Assembly: GCA_033239525.1 (NCBI GenBank)
Contig: BSYO01000025.1
Location: forward strand, 9,830,001 to 9,894,000
Direction of reading: 5' to 3'
DNA: 64,000 bases
Origin: Nepenthes gracilis
Lineage: Eukaryota > Streptophyta > Magnoliopsida > Caryophyllales > Nepenthaceae
In this document: positions 12,169-23,130 of the stretch, in pieces
Position numbering within the stretch: position 1 is the first letter of the stretch
Layout: each line of letters opens with the position of its first letter
The notes under the pieces: model-generated
The model's database searches: none
Told to the model about the DNA's origin: nothing
What the model saw: the letters and a program-made list of their open reading frames with translations, nothing else
Position numbers and translations under genes: made by a program

Positions 12169-14945
12169 TCATTATCCTTCCTATTTGTTAAAAATTCTAA
12201 AATTCTTACTTAAACCTTCATAAATAAGACCTTTCCACTTGAAATTGTGATAATTTCTACAAGTGTGCCTTCTATAATATGAAACTTAGTTTCCTATATT
12301 ACGGAACTGACCTTTTATTATAGATACTTTTGTTGTTAATTGAACTACTGCAATTTGAATGACAGTTAATATATGTGACTTATCCACAAAATATTTTTAT
12401 ATGCGAAGATTCAAAAAAGTCTATCCACTGGTTGTAATAATGGCATATGACTCTCTCAAAAGGGTATAAAATCTATAAATATCGACCCTTTATTTTGACT
12501 TCCTCGTATCATTTCCTTTGTTCATATTGTCATGGTGCTTTATTCATTTAGTGTTTGCATACATATCTTGATAAGTGTTGGTAGCTCACATTTAGAAAAC
12601 CCACCATATTTCATATTAATAAGTTTGGAGTTGTACAATAGGACCGTGAAAGTGAGATACACTTTGAATATGTATCCTTATTTGGAGTTGTCTAAATTCA
12701 AAATTGTGACCTTATCATTACTATGTTCATGTAGTCTTATGTATTATTGTGTTGTATATTGGAAGGTGGTTGTGTATAAGAATAGTGTAATGGAATACAA
12801 TTTTTTTTTTTTGGACATTTATAACTTAGTATGTTGCTTTAATTGTTGAATAGTGGACAATTTAGGTTCATTGTTAAATTAATTGTCCATTATGAAAGTT
12901 CTGAGTATGGCATCATTTTCCAATAGTAAATGTTCATATATATGTTATTTCCTGAGTTTTGAATTTGTAGTCTTAGAGCAAGTTGATTTGGGAATAATTT
13001 TGCATACTCTTGGGAGATTCATTTATTTTGATATTATAGGTAACAAAAGTCTAGGGCGTGGGGGCTTGTATGGAGTGTTAAATCGTCTAGCAGTGATAAT
13101 GATTCAAATAATACATCCACCACATCAATTGGAGCCAACGAGACGAATATCAACAATGATATTTGAAAGAATCGTTTGAAAAGTTTGTCCGAGACAAAAA
13201 GTTAGATCTGTTAGATAGAAAAAGTATTTAATAATATAGATTGTCTCAAATGCCAAAAGATCTAAGTGGTAACATTTATGTTGAAATAGTGAAGGAACAT
13301 TGGTAGAAAGTGAAAAAGAAAATTTGGACGGAGGCAATTATCTAAGAGAAATTTATATAAATATTTTATAGGAAGTCATTTTAGGAGAGTGTTATTGGAC
13401 GAAAGAAAATGAGTTTATTATATTACAATTAGGAAATCAAAATGTTACTTATGTGAAGCTAAATTTATAAAATTAGTTAGATTTGCTCCTCGCCTAGTGC
13501 TAGATTAGGCCAAGAGAGTTAGTAAATTCTAACATGAATAAGATGATATGTAAGGAGACATTTCATACCTTTGAGATTGAGGACTTTACAAGAAGTATTA
13601 AATTGGGCTTTATCAGATACTTACCAAAAGATGGGTTAAAAACAGTTCCACTTTGACTTTGTATACTGAAAAATACTTATAACAAAATTAGGATTATAAA
13701 GGATTGGATTTGACAACTTGATCAGTAATGCTCTAAAACAATGTAATGAAACAAGTATATCCAAAAACTTAAATGTTATGTCACGGTTTAATATTGATTT
13801 ATACTCTTAACAAATTCCATATTCTTTTACATGGGTTATGAACAAACATACGGAACACAATCAAGATGATGTTCTTTGGTGCATAATTTTGACAAATGAT
13901 ATCATTTTGATGGATGAACCAGCGAGTCCATAATATTTAAAGATATGGTCGGAGGAAGACTTTTAAAAATATATAATTGAGGTGTAGGCCCTCAAATCTA
14001 GACATATGACTAAAAATATATAGAAAACAGAACATATAATTAATGCATATTTTCTAACATATCTAACTCAATTATTGATACCTGATGTAATTTTATTTCG
14101 TGAAGAGACTTCAATGCCGCAGCTATCCTTAAATCTCCAGTTGAGTGAGTAAATCCTTAAATCCAGATACATGAGTAAATTTTATAAATTTTTGATTGAT
14201 TCGAGAAATTTATTTATATTTGTATGTCACAGTTGAAGGTATCTCAGGTAAATAAGGTCTTCTATTTCGGCCAATACAGCTCTATTAAAAGCATATGACA
14301 TAATCAAAAGTCATTATACACAGACTTCAAACTTGATCTTGCTGTGTGCTCCTGTGTATAATTTGTGTGTAATCCATCTTTTTCTATTTGAAATGTGAAA
14401 AAATTGATCGAATATGCGAATTTTATATTTGATCTGAAATGACTACACTGCACAAATCAAAAAATCGATTAGTAATTTGCATCGGGCTTATGGATGAAGG
14501 GGCTACTACTCATGCCCATGCGGCGACAGTCCTTCCCACTCTTGAATTTTAATCTGATAGGTATAATTTAATCTTTACAAAAAATTTTAAAAAATATAAT
14601 TAATTTTAGATTTAACTTTATAAGATTTTATAACAACTAGATTATTTTAGCATCAAAAAATAATTTAAAGGCTTTTTAGGTTATACCTTTTAAATGTTAA
14701 GAAAATTTTCTTTTATCAAAAATAGTTTATTATTATTATTATTATTATTATTACACTGTCTATCTTGGTACATTTGCATTAAATATCAATGCTTGCCAGC
14801 AATGCAAAGTAAAACGACGACGTGAAGTCAAACTGTGCAGCCAGCAAATTGATGTGACCTTTCGAAAAGGAGAAACCAGTTAAACGATGCATCGTTTGAC
14901 ATTTTTTATTTAAAAAAAAATTGTTTTTTTAATAACAAAAGAAAA

Positions 14946-14977
14946 CGTCCGTTGGATTCCGTTGGATTTAACGGACG
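14946..14977. repeat. Inverted repeat CGTCCGTT...AACGGACG
   Basis: Perfect 8-bp arms at 14946-14953 and 14970-14977 enclose a 16-base loop that holds a duplicated GTTGGATT. A CpG-rich palindromic stretch (ACGTACGT near 14993-15000) follows directly. It could be a hairpin or a transposon edge; nothing further supports either reading. Confidence 0.4.
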
Positions 14978-16182
14978 AAACGCGACGTTATACGTACGTC
15001 GTACGGCTATTAATTATTTTTCATCTTATCTATTAATAGTGGAGCTATAGTTGTTGTATTGCTCGTCTTATTTATCAATTTTTTTTTTGTTTTGATAAAA
15101 TTTGGAAAGTAACTATCATTAAAAACAGAATTTTTTTCAAAGTGAGTATATAACATTAAAAAATATAAATTAAATAAGTTAAAGTATTAGGTTATTTAAT
15201 TGCTGAAAAATAAAATACGTGAGGAATAAAATATATATTAATAATAATAAAATAAAAATAGCTAATGTATTTCTTAATTTATCTATAAAACACTTATTTT
15301 ATACAATAATATAATTAAGATGAATTTATTATTTTATATTTCTAGTACTAACCGTACACAATAATGGCACATGGTAGGATAGTATTAGTTGTCAAAGGTG
15401 GTCAGCAACTCGTGGCTGACAGCCTGTAACTGTCCATTGAAATATTTATTAAAGAATTTAATAGATGTAATGCATTATTGGCGATTGGGCCTCGTTTTTA
15501 ATGTGGGCCTGGATCAATTATGTTTGGATCGTATTCAATAACTAGCTACTATTTTTTACCAGTGACTTTTTTTATGTTCTCTCGCATATAAAAATGAATT
15601 ATTTTTAAAAGACAACATTAAATATTTTTTAAATAAAATCCAATAATAAATATAAATTAGTTTAAAATGTCAAAAAGAAAATTTGAAAATGCTGAGCCAT
15701 TTGTCAACAACCTTATGAATTGAAAAATGATTTGTATAATAATACAGGATAAGGGACTTCAATATAGCAGCAATCCTTAAATTTAAGGTGATTTAAGTGC
15801 TGAGATTTAAAACTCCGAATATAAAAATATATTAATAAATTAAAATAATTAACTATTATGATATCATAATATTTATATTACATAAAAAAATTAAAAATAT
15901 ATATATTATATATATATATATATTAAACTTTAAATCTCAATCTTTTAATACATAACAAGGATTAATAGTGCATTGAAAGGTCTCCAATGATGAGGCTTAA
16001 GGTTGAAGCGAGGAGAATTATAACTCATTAATAAAGTATACTGTTTATGTTTACCTCACTACGAAAACGATAAGATATAAATTAAATATAATATTAAAAA
16101 AATTAAAATTATAAACAATGTTTTAAAAAAAATTTACAGCTATTTTAAATAATTTAAATTAAAAAAAATGTGTACTGAAGTC

Positions 16183-16482
16183 AGAGGTGGAGGGCTCCTA
16201 TTCGAATAATGGAGTTGCCTTCGGACAAAGCAAAAGAAGTCCATCTGACCAGTGTGTGAATTATTGCTTCCTTTGCCAGCTATGCATCAACACAACTCGT
16301 CTTTCACCAAAAATTAAAAAGAAAAAAAGTCACATTAAATGCTGCCCATTTTATAGTGTTAAAGTTTGAAACTTGAAGTGCCAAGTGATCAACTCTTTGC
16401 AATACTTTCCAAAAAAAAAAAAAAAAAACTCTTTCCAAAGAAACCACTGTTAGTTTTCTTTTGATTTTGAGCAGTCAGTAAG
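16183..16482 (+). other. 5' flank of the NLR gene
   Basis: About 300 bases lie immediately upstream of the NLR start codon. They include a poly-A tract near 16408-16428. The ATG at 16483 sits in AAGATGAG, with A at -3 and G at -1, a reasonable plant start context. No clear TATA box was picked out, and the short open frame at 16187-16369 is not considered a gene. Confidence 0.5.
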
Positions 16483-18123
16483 ATGAGTTTAGAATCCGCC
16501 ATTGTCTCGTTTGCGGTTCAAAAATTAGGCGATGCTTTGATTCAGGAGGCGAAACTCTTATCTGGCGTAAAAGACCAAATTGAAAGCCTGCAAGGAGAAC
16601 TGAGATTTATGAATGGCTATCTGAAGGATGTCGATGAAAGGCTAGAAGAAGGCAACGAAGCACTCCGCGTCCGAATCGAAGAAACTAGGAGGATTAGTTT
16701 TCGAATTGAAGACGTGATTGACTCATTCATCCTCGCGGTTGGTACGAGGAGAGGAAAAAGCCTCCTTCAAAGGTATGCTTGTTGCTTCAATTATTTCGTG
16801 CACACCCATCAAATAGCAATTGAGATTGAAGCAATCGAAACCAAAATAAGGAAAACCAAGGAAGTGTTTGAAACATTCCAAGTTGAATGGAGGAATGAAC
16901 CAATCCCAAGGAGGCAGCCACCGCGTCATCCCGACCGCAACGATGATTATGTTGTTGGCTTCAAGAATGATACCACAATGTTAGTTGAGAAACTGACTAC
17001 AGAAAATGATCAAACCTCTATTTTGTGCATCGTGGGAATGGGTGGTTCTGGTAAGACTACTCTAGCAAGAAAATTATACAATCACCAAATCATCAAGCGA
17101 CACTTTAAGAGTCAGGCATGGGTTTCTGTATCACAGGAATGGAATACCCAACAAATATTGGTTGATATCCTGAAGCAAGTTACTGGTCAAAAGAAAAAAC
17201 CAGATGAAATCGGAAGCATCGGGGAGTTCCTGGAGGAACTTTGGAAATTTTTAGAGCAAACATCATTCTTGGTGATTCTTGATGATGTTTGGAAAAAAGA
17301 ATCTTTACAAGCCTTGCTTCCGGCTTTCCCACTTGATATTAAAAGAAGTAGGATCATCATCACCACTCGTATTCATGAAGTTGTTCAATTTCCTAATTTA
17401 TCTTGCTCTTTTCATGAGCCATCACGTCTTAATGAAAGTGAATCATGGGAATTATTTAGCAAGATAGCTTTGTATCGGAGGCAAAGTGAAGGCTTTAAAA
17501 AGTTGGGTGAGCAAATGTTGAAAAAATGTGATGGGCTACCCCTTGCAATAGTTGCTTTGGGTGGAATTCTCCGTGCAAAAGAAACTATTTGTGAATGGGA
17601 AAGGGTGAGCAAAGCTGTAAGTGCAAGTGTAATGAATGCCGAAGGTGGATTTGATTATGGCACCGTGAAAAATATGTTAGCTTTAAGCTATCAAGAATTA
17701 CCTTATGATTTGAGGCCATGCTTTCTTTATTTCGCACTCTTTTCGGAAGACTATTCTATTCCTGTTGAAATGTTGATAAATATGTGGGTAGCAGAAGGTT
17801 TTGTAACATCGCAACACCTTAATGGAAAAGAGACATTGGAAGATGTGGTGGAGCAATTTGTAGATGAATTGGTCCAACGGTGTGTCATTCAAGTCGAAAG
17901 GAGAGATTACTCAGGGAGGGTTGAGAAAGTTCGAATTCATGACTTAATGCGAGATCTTTGCATTAAGGAGGCAAAGAAACGAGAATTCCTTGAAATTATT
18001 ACTTCTATTTCTTATGCTGCAACGCCACAAGAAGAAGATGGAGCAATAACACAATCACGTCGGGTCAGCATATGCACTTCTGCTGCTGCTTCTGGGTATG
18101 TCTACTATTTCCCATACAATTGA
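16483..18123 (+). CDS. NLR 5' part: coiled-coil and NB-ARC domains
   Basis: The frame is 546 codons, uninterrupted. Residues 1-90 resemble the Rx-type N-terminal coiled coil, with EDVID at 76-80. NB-ARC motifs follow in order: P-loop GMGGSGKTT at 185-193, kinase-2 LVILDDVW at 263-270, RNBS-B IIITTR at 291-296, GLPL at 351-354, and RNBS-D CFLYFALFSED at 413-423. The MHD position is RIHDLMRDL, with IHD at 485-487 in place of MHD, a substitution seen in natural members. All nucleotide-binding motifs are intact. A donor-like GGGTATGT lies at 18094-18101, so the true exon probably ends at 18095 and the last nine residues plus the TGA are intronic. The start is the first ATG and begins MSLESAIVSF, typical of the family. 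Assignment to RPP13/RPP8-like CNLs is by motif style only. Confidence 0.93.
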   Translation: MSLESAIVSFAVQKLGDALIQEAKLLSGVKDQIESLQGELRFMNGYLKDVDERLEEGNEALRVRIEETRRISFRIEDVIDSFILAVGTRRGKSLLQRYACCFNYFVHTHQIAIEIEAIETKIRKTKEVFETFQVEWRNEPIPRRQPPRHPDRNDDYVVGFKNDTTMLVEKLTTENDQTSILCIVGMGGSGKTTLARKLYNHQIIKRHFKSQAWVSVSQEWNTQQILVDILKQVTGQKKKPDEIGSIGEFLEELWKFLEQTSFLVILDDVWKKESLQALLPAFPLDIKRSRIIITTRIHEVVQFPNLSCSFHEPSRLNESESWELFSKIALYRRQSEGFKKLGEQMLKKCDGLPLAIVALGGILRAKETICEWERVSKAVSASVMNAEGGFDYGTVKNMLALSYQELPYDLRPCFLYFALFSEDYSIPVEMLINMWVAEGFVTSQHLNGKETLEDVVEQFVDELVQRCVIQVERRDYSGRVEKVRIHDLMRDLCIKEAKKREFLEIITSISYAATPQEEDGAITQSRRVSICTSAAASGYVYYFPYN

Positions 18124-19060
18124 TAATCATTTTCATAGCAATTTTCAAGGTCAACAAATAAGAGAACGACAAAATTAAATGAGCAAGTAAAATCTCTTAC
18201 ATAATACAATACGGTTATTATTTAATTCATATTGCCATAATATGATGGATAACATCAAACTAATTTTCCAGGCAATTTATTATTATTTTTTCTAGCGGTA
18301 AGTTTTATTGCTTTTTGAAACTCTAAGTTGCCATATTATCAAAATTTTATTGATAAATACAAATATCAAGTTAAAAAAAATTCTAATTTGCATAAGCAAA
18401 ACAATCACACTATTGACAAGTATATTATTATATTCATTAATAGTATGCCTCCATGATGCCTTCGCAAAGCAGGCTTCCCAATTTAGAGCAAAGCATATGG
18501 CGATGGTGTTGGCAGTATAAGCTCAGGAATTGAGGGGGATGCTATGCAGGAATTCCTGGTAGCCCTATAATTCATTTTTATCCTTTGAATTTATAATGAT
18601 CTAACAGGTCAAATTTAATATTTTGAGCACAAAAGTTTATTCTTATTATTTTTTAAAGTTAAAATATGCAGATAGTACAAACTATAAAAAAATAAAAATA
18701 AATATTTGTATAGTTTATTTTTTTATGTTAAGGTAAAATCACACCCTTTGGATTAAAATTCAAGATATGGGAAGAAAATAGCGTTTGAGTTTTTCCGTTT
18801 GTATTCCTTTTAATGATTTCATCACACCAAAAGAGTACAAATAAATAGAAAATTTTCTAAATTTAATTTTGACTATACAATCCTAATTTTAGATTCTACA
18901 AATACCATGACAAAGATCTTACCATTGACTTGGATGATTTTATTTGATTTTATATTTATAATTTTATATGATTTTAATAGCTAACATTAACTAATAGTAA
19001 GGTCTCTCACGGAGCGTACATAGGAGCTTCTTAATCTATCTGCTTAGTCCATATTACTAA
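18096..19060 (+). other. Intron or insertion splitting the NLR
   Basis: The segment starts with a donor-like GTATGT and is strongly AT-rich, as plant introns are. The best acceptor-like sites, TAG at 19045-19047 and at 19021-19023, both lead in frame to TAA at 19058. A less AT-rich island at about 18440-18570 interrupts the AT-rich background. A 13-base stretch at 18107-18119 resembles 19090-19102 (10 of 13 by eye), which might be a degraded target duplication. No transposon ends were found. Decay of an intron and insertion of a foreign segment are both open. Confidence 0.5.
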
Positions 19061-20140
19061 CCAATATTTTTTAACTTGTGCACCATAAATATTCCCCACC
19101 AAACACGAAATTCACATGTTCGATCAGTGCTTGTGTTTGATTTCGTTTCTATTCCAGGAATGATGTTGGAGACAATGCATAAGAACTTCCGGTTATTGAA
19201 AGTTTTGTATTTTGAAAGCGTGAGTGAACTTATTTTTTGCCTACCGGATGAAATAGGAAATCTAACTTTTTTGAGATACCTTAGAATCAGGGTCAGGCCT
19301 GGCTGCAAGCTTCCCAAATCATTGGAGAATCTACGGAATTTACTCACATTTGATTTTCATTTTGGTTCTGGAGACATCCAAATCTTGCCTAATGTTTTTT
19401 GGAAGATGGAGAAGCTTCGCCATCTTATCTTAAGGCGCACTCTTAGAGAAGTCATTGAGGAGGGATTCAGGCTTGAGACCTTAAAGAATTTGCAAACTTT
19501 GTGCGGAGTAGTGGGAGGTGACTGGATGTTAAAAGAGATGTCAACATTGAGCCCAACTGTTACAAAGCTATATATATGTCGCATATCAAGCATGGAACAG
19601 CTAGAGAGCATATTTCAGTGTCCAAGTGTCACTTCAGGCCTTCTTCAGACTTTGAACCTTAAATGGAACAATGATGCCCATCTTCGACCGCAAAAATTGG
19701 AATTGTTATGCCGTTGTGACTTTTTGCATGAATTATTCTTAAATGGACGAATAAGTGAAGGCCCTTCTTCACCCGTTCAGTTCCCCTCTAACCTTGTGGA
19801 ATTATATTTGGACGGTACCTTCCTAGAATTGCAAGAGACAATGTCAACTCTGGGAAAGCTTTCCAAATTAAAGAACCTTGATTTACGGACTAATTCGTAC
19901 ATAGGAACCGAATGGACTTGTAGTGCTGGTAAATTTTCACAACTTGAGCATCTTCATCTTGATTCACTTTCAAATTTAGAGGGGTGGAGACTAGAAGTCG
20001 GGACGATGCCTCGTCTTAGCAACTTAGGTATTTATTCTTGTGAGAACATGAAGAAACTTCCAGAAGGATTGAGGCACATTGCATCCCTTCAAAAGTTGGA
20101 TATTCGGTTTATGCCTGAAGAATTTTACAAAAGGCTTTGA
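19061..20140 (+). CDS. NLR 3' part: leucine-rich repeats
   Basis: About 360 codons are open from 19061 to the TGA at 20138-20140. The early part HVRSVLVFDF followed by LLKVLYFESV is the usual entry into the LRR of RPP13/RPP8-like proteins. LRR blocks follow, including LPDEIGNLTFLRYLRI, LPKSLENLRNLLTFDF, LVELYLDGTFLELQETMSTLGKL and LEHLHLDSLSNLEGWRL. They finish with GTMPRLSNLGIYSCENMKKLPEGLRHIASLQKL and MPEEFYKRL. This ligand-facing region is normally the fastest-evolving part. There is no natural ATG at its head; the first codons are part of the broken junction. The TGA falls where homologues usually continue for 20-40 residues. It is not a separate gene. Confidence 0.85.
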   Translation, partial: PIFFNLCTINIPHQTRNSHVRSVLVFDFVSIPGMMLETMHKNFRLLKVLYFESVSELIFCLPDEIGNLTFLRYLRIRVRPGCKLPKSLENLRNLLTFDFHFGSGDIQILPNVFWKMEKLRHLILRRTLREVIEEGFRLETLKNLQTLCGVVGGDWMLKEMSTLSPTVTKLYICRISSMEQLESIFQCPSVTSGLLQTLNLKWNNDAHLRPQKLELLCRCDFLHELFLNGRISEGPSSPVQFPSNLVELYLDGTFLELQETMSTLGKLSKLKNLDLRTNSYIGTEWTCSAGKFSQLEHLHLDSLSNLEGWRLEVGTMPRLSNLGIYSCENMKKLPEGLRHIASLQKLDIRFMPEEFYKRL

Positions 20141-20245
20141 CAAGCAAACAATAATGGAGAAATAGCAGACCAAGGAGGAGAAGATCTCCACATTATACAG
20201 CATATCCCCAACATGCGCTTTGTACCCATCTCCCTTCTGTTATAA
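20138..20245 (+). pseudogene. Stranded NLR C-terminal tail after a premature TGA
   Basis: Past the TGA at 20138-20140 the same frame stays open for 34 codons to TAA at 20243-20245. The tail has acidic and charged residues and the pattern GGEDLHIIQHIPNMRF. This resembles the GEDF.K..HVPSI ending common in RPP13/RPP8-like proteins. Its conservation in frame suggests that the TGA is a recent nonsense change. Confidence 0.65.
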
Positions 20246-22519
20246 GGAGGGATTAATCAGTAAGTTCCATCTTTTATTCTACCATTGATTACTCTAGTGT
20301 TGAAGTTAATTTTAATTTAAAATAGATATTTTTAAGAACTTTTTAAAAAATCGTGTTATGAAGAAGCTAGTTGTAGAGTTTCTTTTATGCTAATTTAGAA
20401 TTAAAAAGCTTTCATTATTCTTATTATTTTAAAATTTTTAATATGGATGTTACTTCATATGGATGGAAAGTAGGCCCTGCTTCTCACCTCAAGTTGAGAC
20501 ACCTCGAATTGAACAATTGGGATAGTGAATGCGTATGATAGAAAATGACATGAAATAACTGATAAAACAAAAACGTTGGTGAATAATAGTTTATGATATT
20601 TAATAAAATAGATTAGTAGAATTTTTTTTTTATTATTTTATTTTACCTCCTTCTCTTTTTTTCTTTTTTGGTCAATTATTAAAGTAATAAAAAATTACAC
20701 TCTAAATATCAATTTCCTTTTTCATAGTTGTGTCTAAATTTGAATGCCAACTCAAATGCGAAGGTCGCCATTGGTGCTCGATCAAATGTTGCTTCATTCT
20801 AGAAACTAAGTATGGGAAAAACGACGTTCAAGATATAATTCAGGCACCTTAGTCCTATTGTGAATAATAAGAAAAAGAACATTTGCATAAAGACATGAAA
20901 TTTATTGGTGAATGAGTCTTCTTGATATGGCCAATATAACTGTCTAATTTTATGATCTTATTTACTAAAATAATTATCATGAGGACATTACTATTAAATG
21001 AGTAGTTTAATAAATGAGTTGGACAATGAGATATACGGAGTAAATTAGAAATATATTCTCCTAATGATAGTTTCTGTGCAAGAATTTTAAAATTGTGTGG
21101 ATTAATACTATGATGTATGTAGAAATTACTGATATTATGAAATTAAATTTGCTTGTTCTATCTAATTTTTTTATCTCATTCTCATTTATGATCTATATCA
21201 TGCAGAATCCGAGTGTTCTACAAAAAGCCAACTTGAATTGCAATGCTTACGGTTGGCCTATTGCTGGTTTATGATTATCCATTTATCTATTTTGCTTGTG
21301 TGTAATAAAATTATGTATTTTAAACTGATGTATGATACTGAATATTTGTGAAAATTTAGATTGTGTTGTGATCACCGAGTTGTTTATTCCCTAAACTCCA
21401 TGAATGATTAATATCCATCACTTTGTATTTATTGTTTATATTTCTCTGATACTATTTATTCTCATGGATCAATTGTTCTCATCTAAAGATCTAATCAAAC
21501 AAGCCCATGACTATTCTCATCAAAAATAATAATAACAACAATAACAATAATTAGCATTCAATTTTGTTTCATGTTGAGATACATCATTTTAACTTATTTT
21601 GGGACCGAAATCTTTTTCATGTATAGCCAGCTTTGTTCCACCCACAATTATTCAATTTATTTGTTATGACCTTTAGAGTATTAGTTAAGAGCGGGGGCCC
21701 TACATCTTGGTCAATGTGGTGCAGGACCTATGTCGTAGAATCACAGTCGTCTGAATTATTCTTTTTTTCATTTTCTAACAAAAACAAAAAAGAAATCTCA
21801 ACGGTCTGATTTTGAACTGATGGTCACGATTCTGAGGCGCAGGTGCGGTGTAGGCTTCGGAATCATATTAGACTACTTGTTTGCCATATTTTCAACCACT
21901 ATTATTGATTCGTGGTAAATAAATAAGAGATAGTCGGCTTACAACACGCCGATCTAATCATATGCCTTGTTAGCCCACAACGCATTGGGTGGTATATGAC
22001 ATATCCCGTTATATATATATAATTGAAAAAAATAAAAAATTATAAATATTTTTATTACCCTTATCATCTCCGAATAATTTTTGTCTACTCTTTTTCTCTG
22101 CTCTCTCATTCTTTTTGGAACAAATGATGCTGGATTATTTATTTGATTTTAATATTGATATTTTTTATCTATTATTTATATATTTTATATTATTATTTTA
22201 GTATTTAAATATTTATTATGGTGCATAATTTTTTTTTAATTTTGATAGTGAAAAAATTTATAAAAATTATTCTGATACCCTCACGTTATGTCACATAATG
22301 ATAGTGATTTTAAAATATCAAAATTACAATCTATCTCAAATACCATTATTTATTCTACTTTTTGTTGTCTTTTTAGGAAATGTTCTACCAGTGTATAATT
22401 ATTTTTTAATTAAATTAGTTTATAATTATAAATAGGCCATTTATAAAAAAAAGTACATATATTACGTCCTATATCTTAAAATTTAAATATATTACTTTTT
22501 TAATCGATGATTAATTTTG
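20246..22519. other. No gene recognised
   Basis: This is 2.3 kb downstream of the NLR. A short stretch near 20465-20530 reads on the plus strand HLKLRHLELNNWDSE after GWKVGP, faintly like an LRR fragment, but it is too short to call. The rest is AT-rich, with a GC-richer patch at about 21680-21860. No transposon ends were seen. Confidence 0.45.
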
Positions 22520-23130
22520 TTGCGCACTAGAAATACGGGTTATCATATGGATCAGGGACCGCAAATCGGATATTATTGCTGGTCGATCTGACGCGGATCC
22601 GCTCTCCATAACTTCGAACCTGAATTCTGCGCAATACAACTAAAAACGAGACGTCAGAGGTCGGCGGAAATTGTTTTCACCGTAAACACTCCGACGCTCA
22701 AATTAGAAATCTTTCTAAGAATATAGAAAGATAAATGGATGATGCATATTTGGTGGGTGGAGTGTTTTGTGGCGTTCAACCGGTGAACGACTTAAAGGTA
22801 TACCTCAGGAGGGAGTTTGTAAATTATTATTAATCACTAGAAGGGAGATCTTTTAGAGGAAGAGGAAAGATCTTTTCTATGGGCTCTCTATCTGTTGTTT
22901 TTACCACCTAGGATGATGGAGGGTTGGCCTCATGCCATGATCAAGGGCTGGCCTCCCTCTCATTGCGGTTTTCTACCGTTCTCCCCTCTCCCTCTTCTCC
23001 TGGAATGAGGATCATTATATAGGCGGAGGTGGTTATTTTTCTCCATAATAACCACCAGCCAAAAACTACTCGTGATAACCACCTTAATAAGGCGAAACGG
23101 TTTGAGTAGTTTTTTTCTGGGCCGGTTATG
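22520..23130. other. GC-richer island, possible transposon or LTR fragment
   Basis: This segment is clearly less AT-rich than both sides. It has CpG-rich motifs (GATCTGACGCGGATCCGC, CGTCAGAGGTCGGCGG) and a TATA-like ATTATATAGGCGGAGG near 23013-23030. Short repeats such as AATAACCACC and GATAACCACC recur at about 23040-23090. No open reading frame or clear termini are present, so a specific element cannot be named. Confidence 0.35.

Larger units (their letters stand above)
9801..16182. other. About 6.4 kb without a recognised gene
   Basis: The sequence is AT-rich, with intron-like T-rich stretches and only short open frames (the longest, 12532-12849 and 12883-13179, are low-complexity). Features seen are (TA)n near 10585-10605, (TC)n at 11851-11872, a 111-bp tandem duplication at 11947-12168, (ATT)n at 14728-14752 and (TA)n near 15897-15922. 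A GC-richer patch with inverted arms lies near 14946-14977. No RNA gene or complete transposon was recognised. Confidence 0.5.
16483..20245 (+). pseudogene. CC-NB-ARC-LRR (RPP13/RPP8-like) resistance gene, apparently disrupted
   Basis: NLR proteins of this class are intracellular immune receptors that bind nucleotide through NB-ARC and sense pathogen effectors or their host targets. The locus has a 5' reading frame with the coiled-coil and NB-ARC domains, and a second frame about 1 kb downstream with leucine-rich repeats. They match the two ends of one protein. The first frame closes around RRVSI, and the second resumes with HVRSVLVFDF, as expected at the NB-ARC to LRR junction. Two lesions are visible. 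An in-frame TAA at 19058-19060 is read by any upstream acceptor that restores the LRR frame, and no AG occurs between 19061 and 19125. A TGA at 20138-20140 cuts off a conserved-looking tail of 34 codons (GGEDLHIIQHIPN near its middle) that ends at the TAA 20243-20245. A functional gene with unusual splicing and a short tail remains possible. Confidence 0.7.

Noticed and set aside
12532..13179. Two adjacent ORFs of about 100 codons
   Set aside because: Low-complexity, hydrophobic and Tyr-rich, without recognisable domains; frame length is within chance for this composition.
14946..15000. MITE terminal inverted repeat at the CGTCCGTT hairpin
   Set aside because: Arms are only 8 bp and close together; no second end, target duplication or related copy was found.
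16723..17892. Minus-strand and out-of-frame ORFs within the NLR region
   Set aside because: They overlap the well supported NLR frame and show no family motif; they are shadows.
20690..21260. Second NLR fragment downstream of the first
   Set aside because: Brief phrases look NLR-like (such as SMGKTT near 20812), but there is no supporting frame or motif order.
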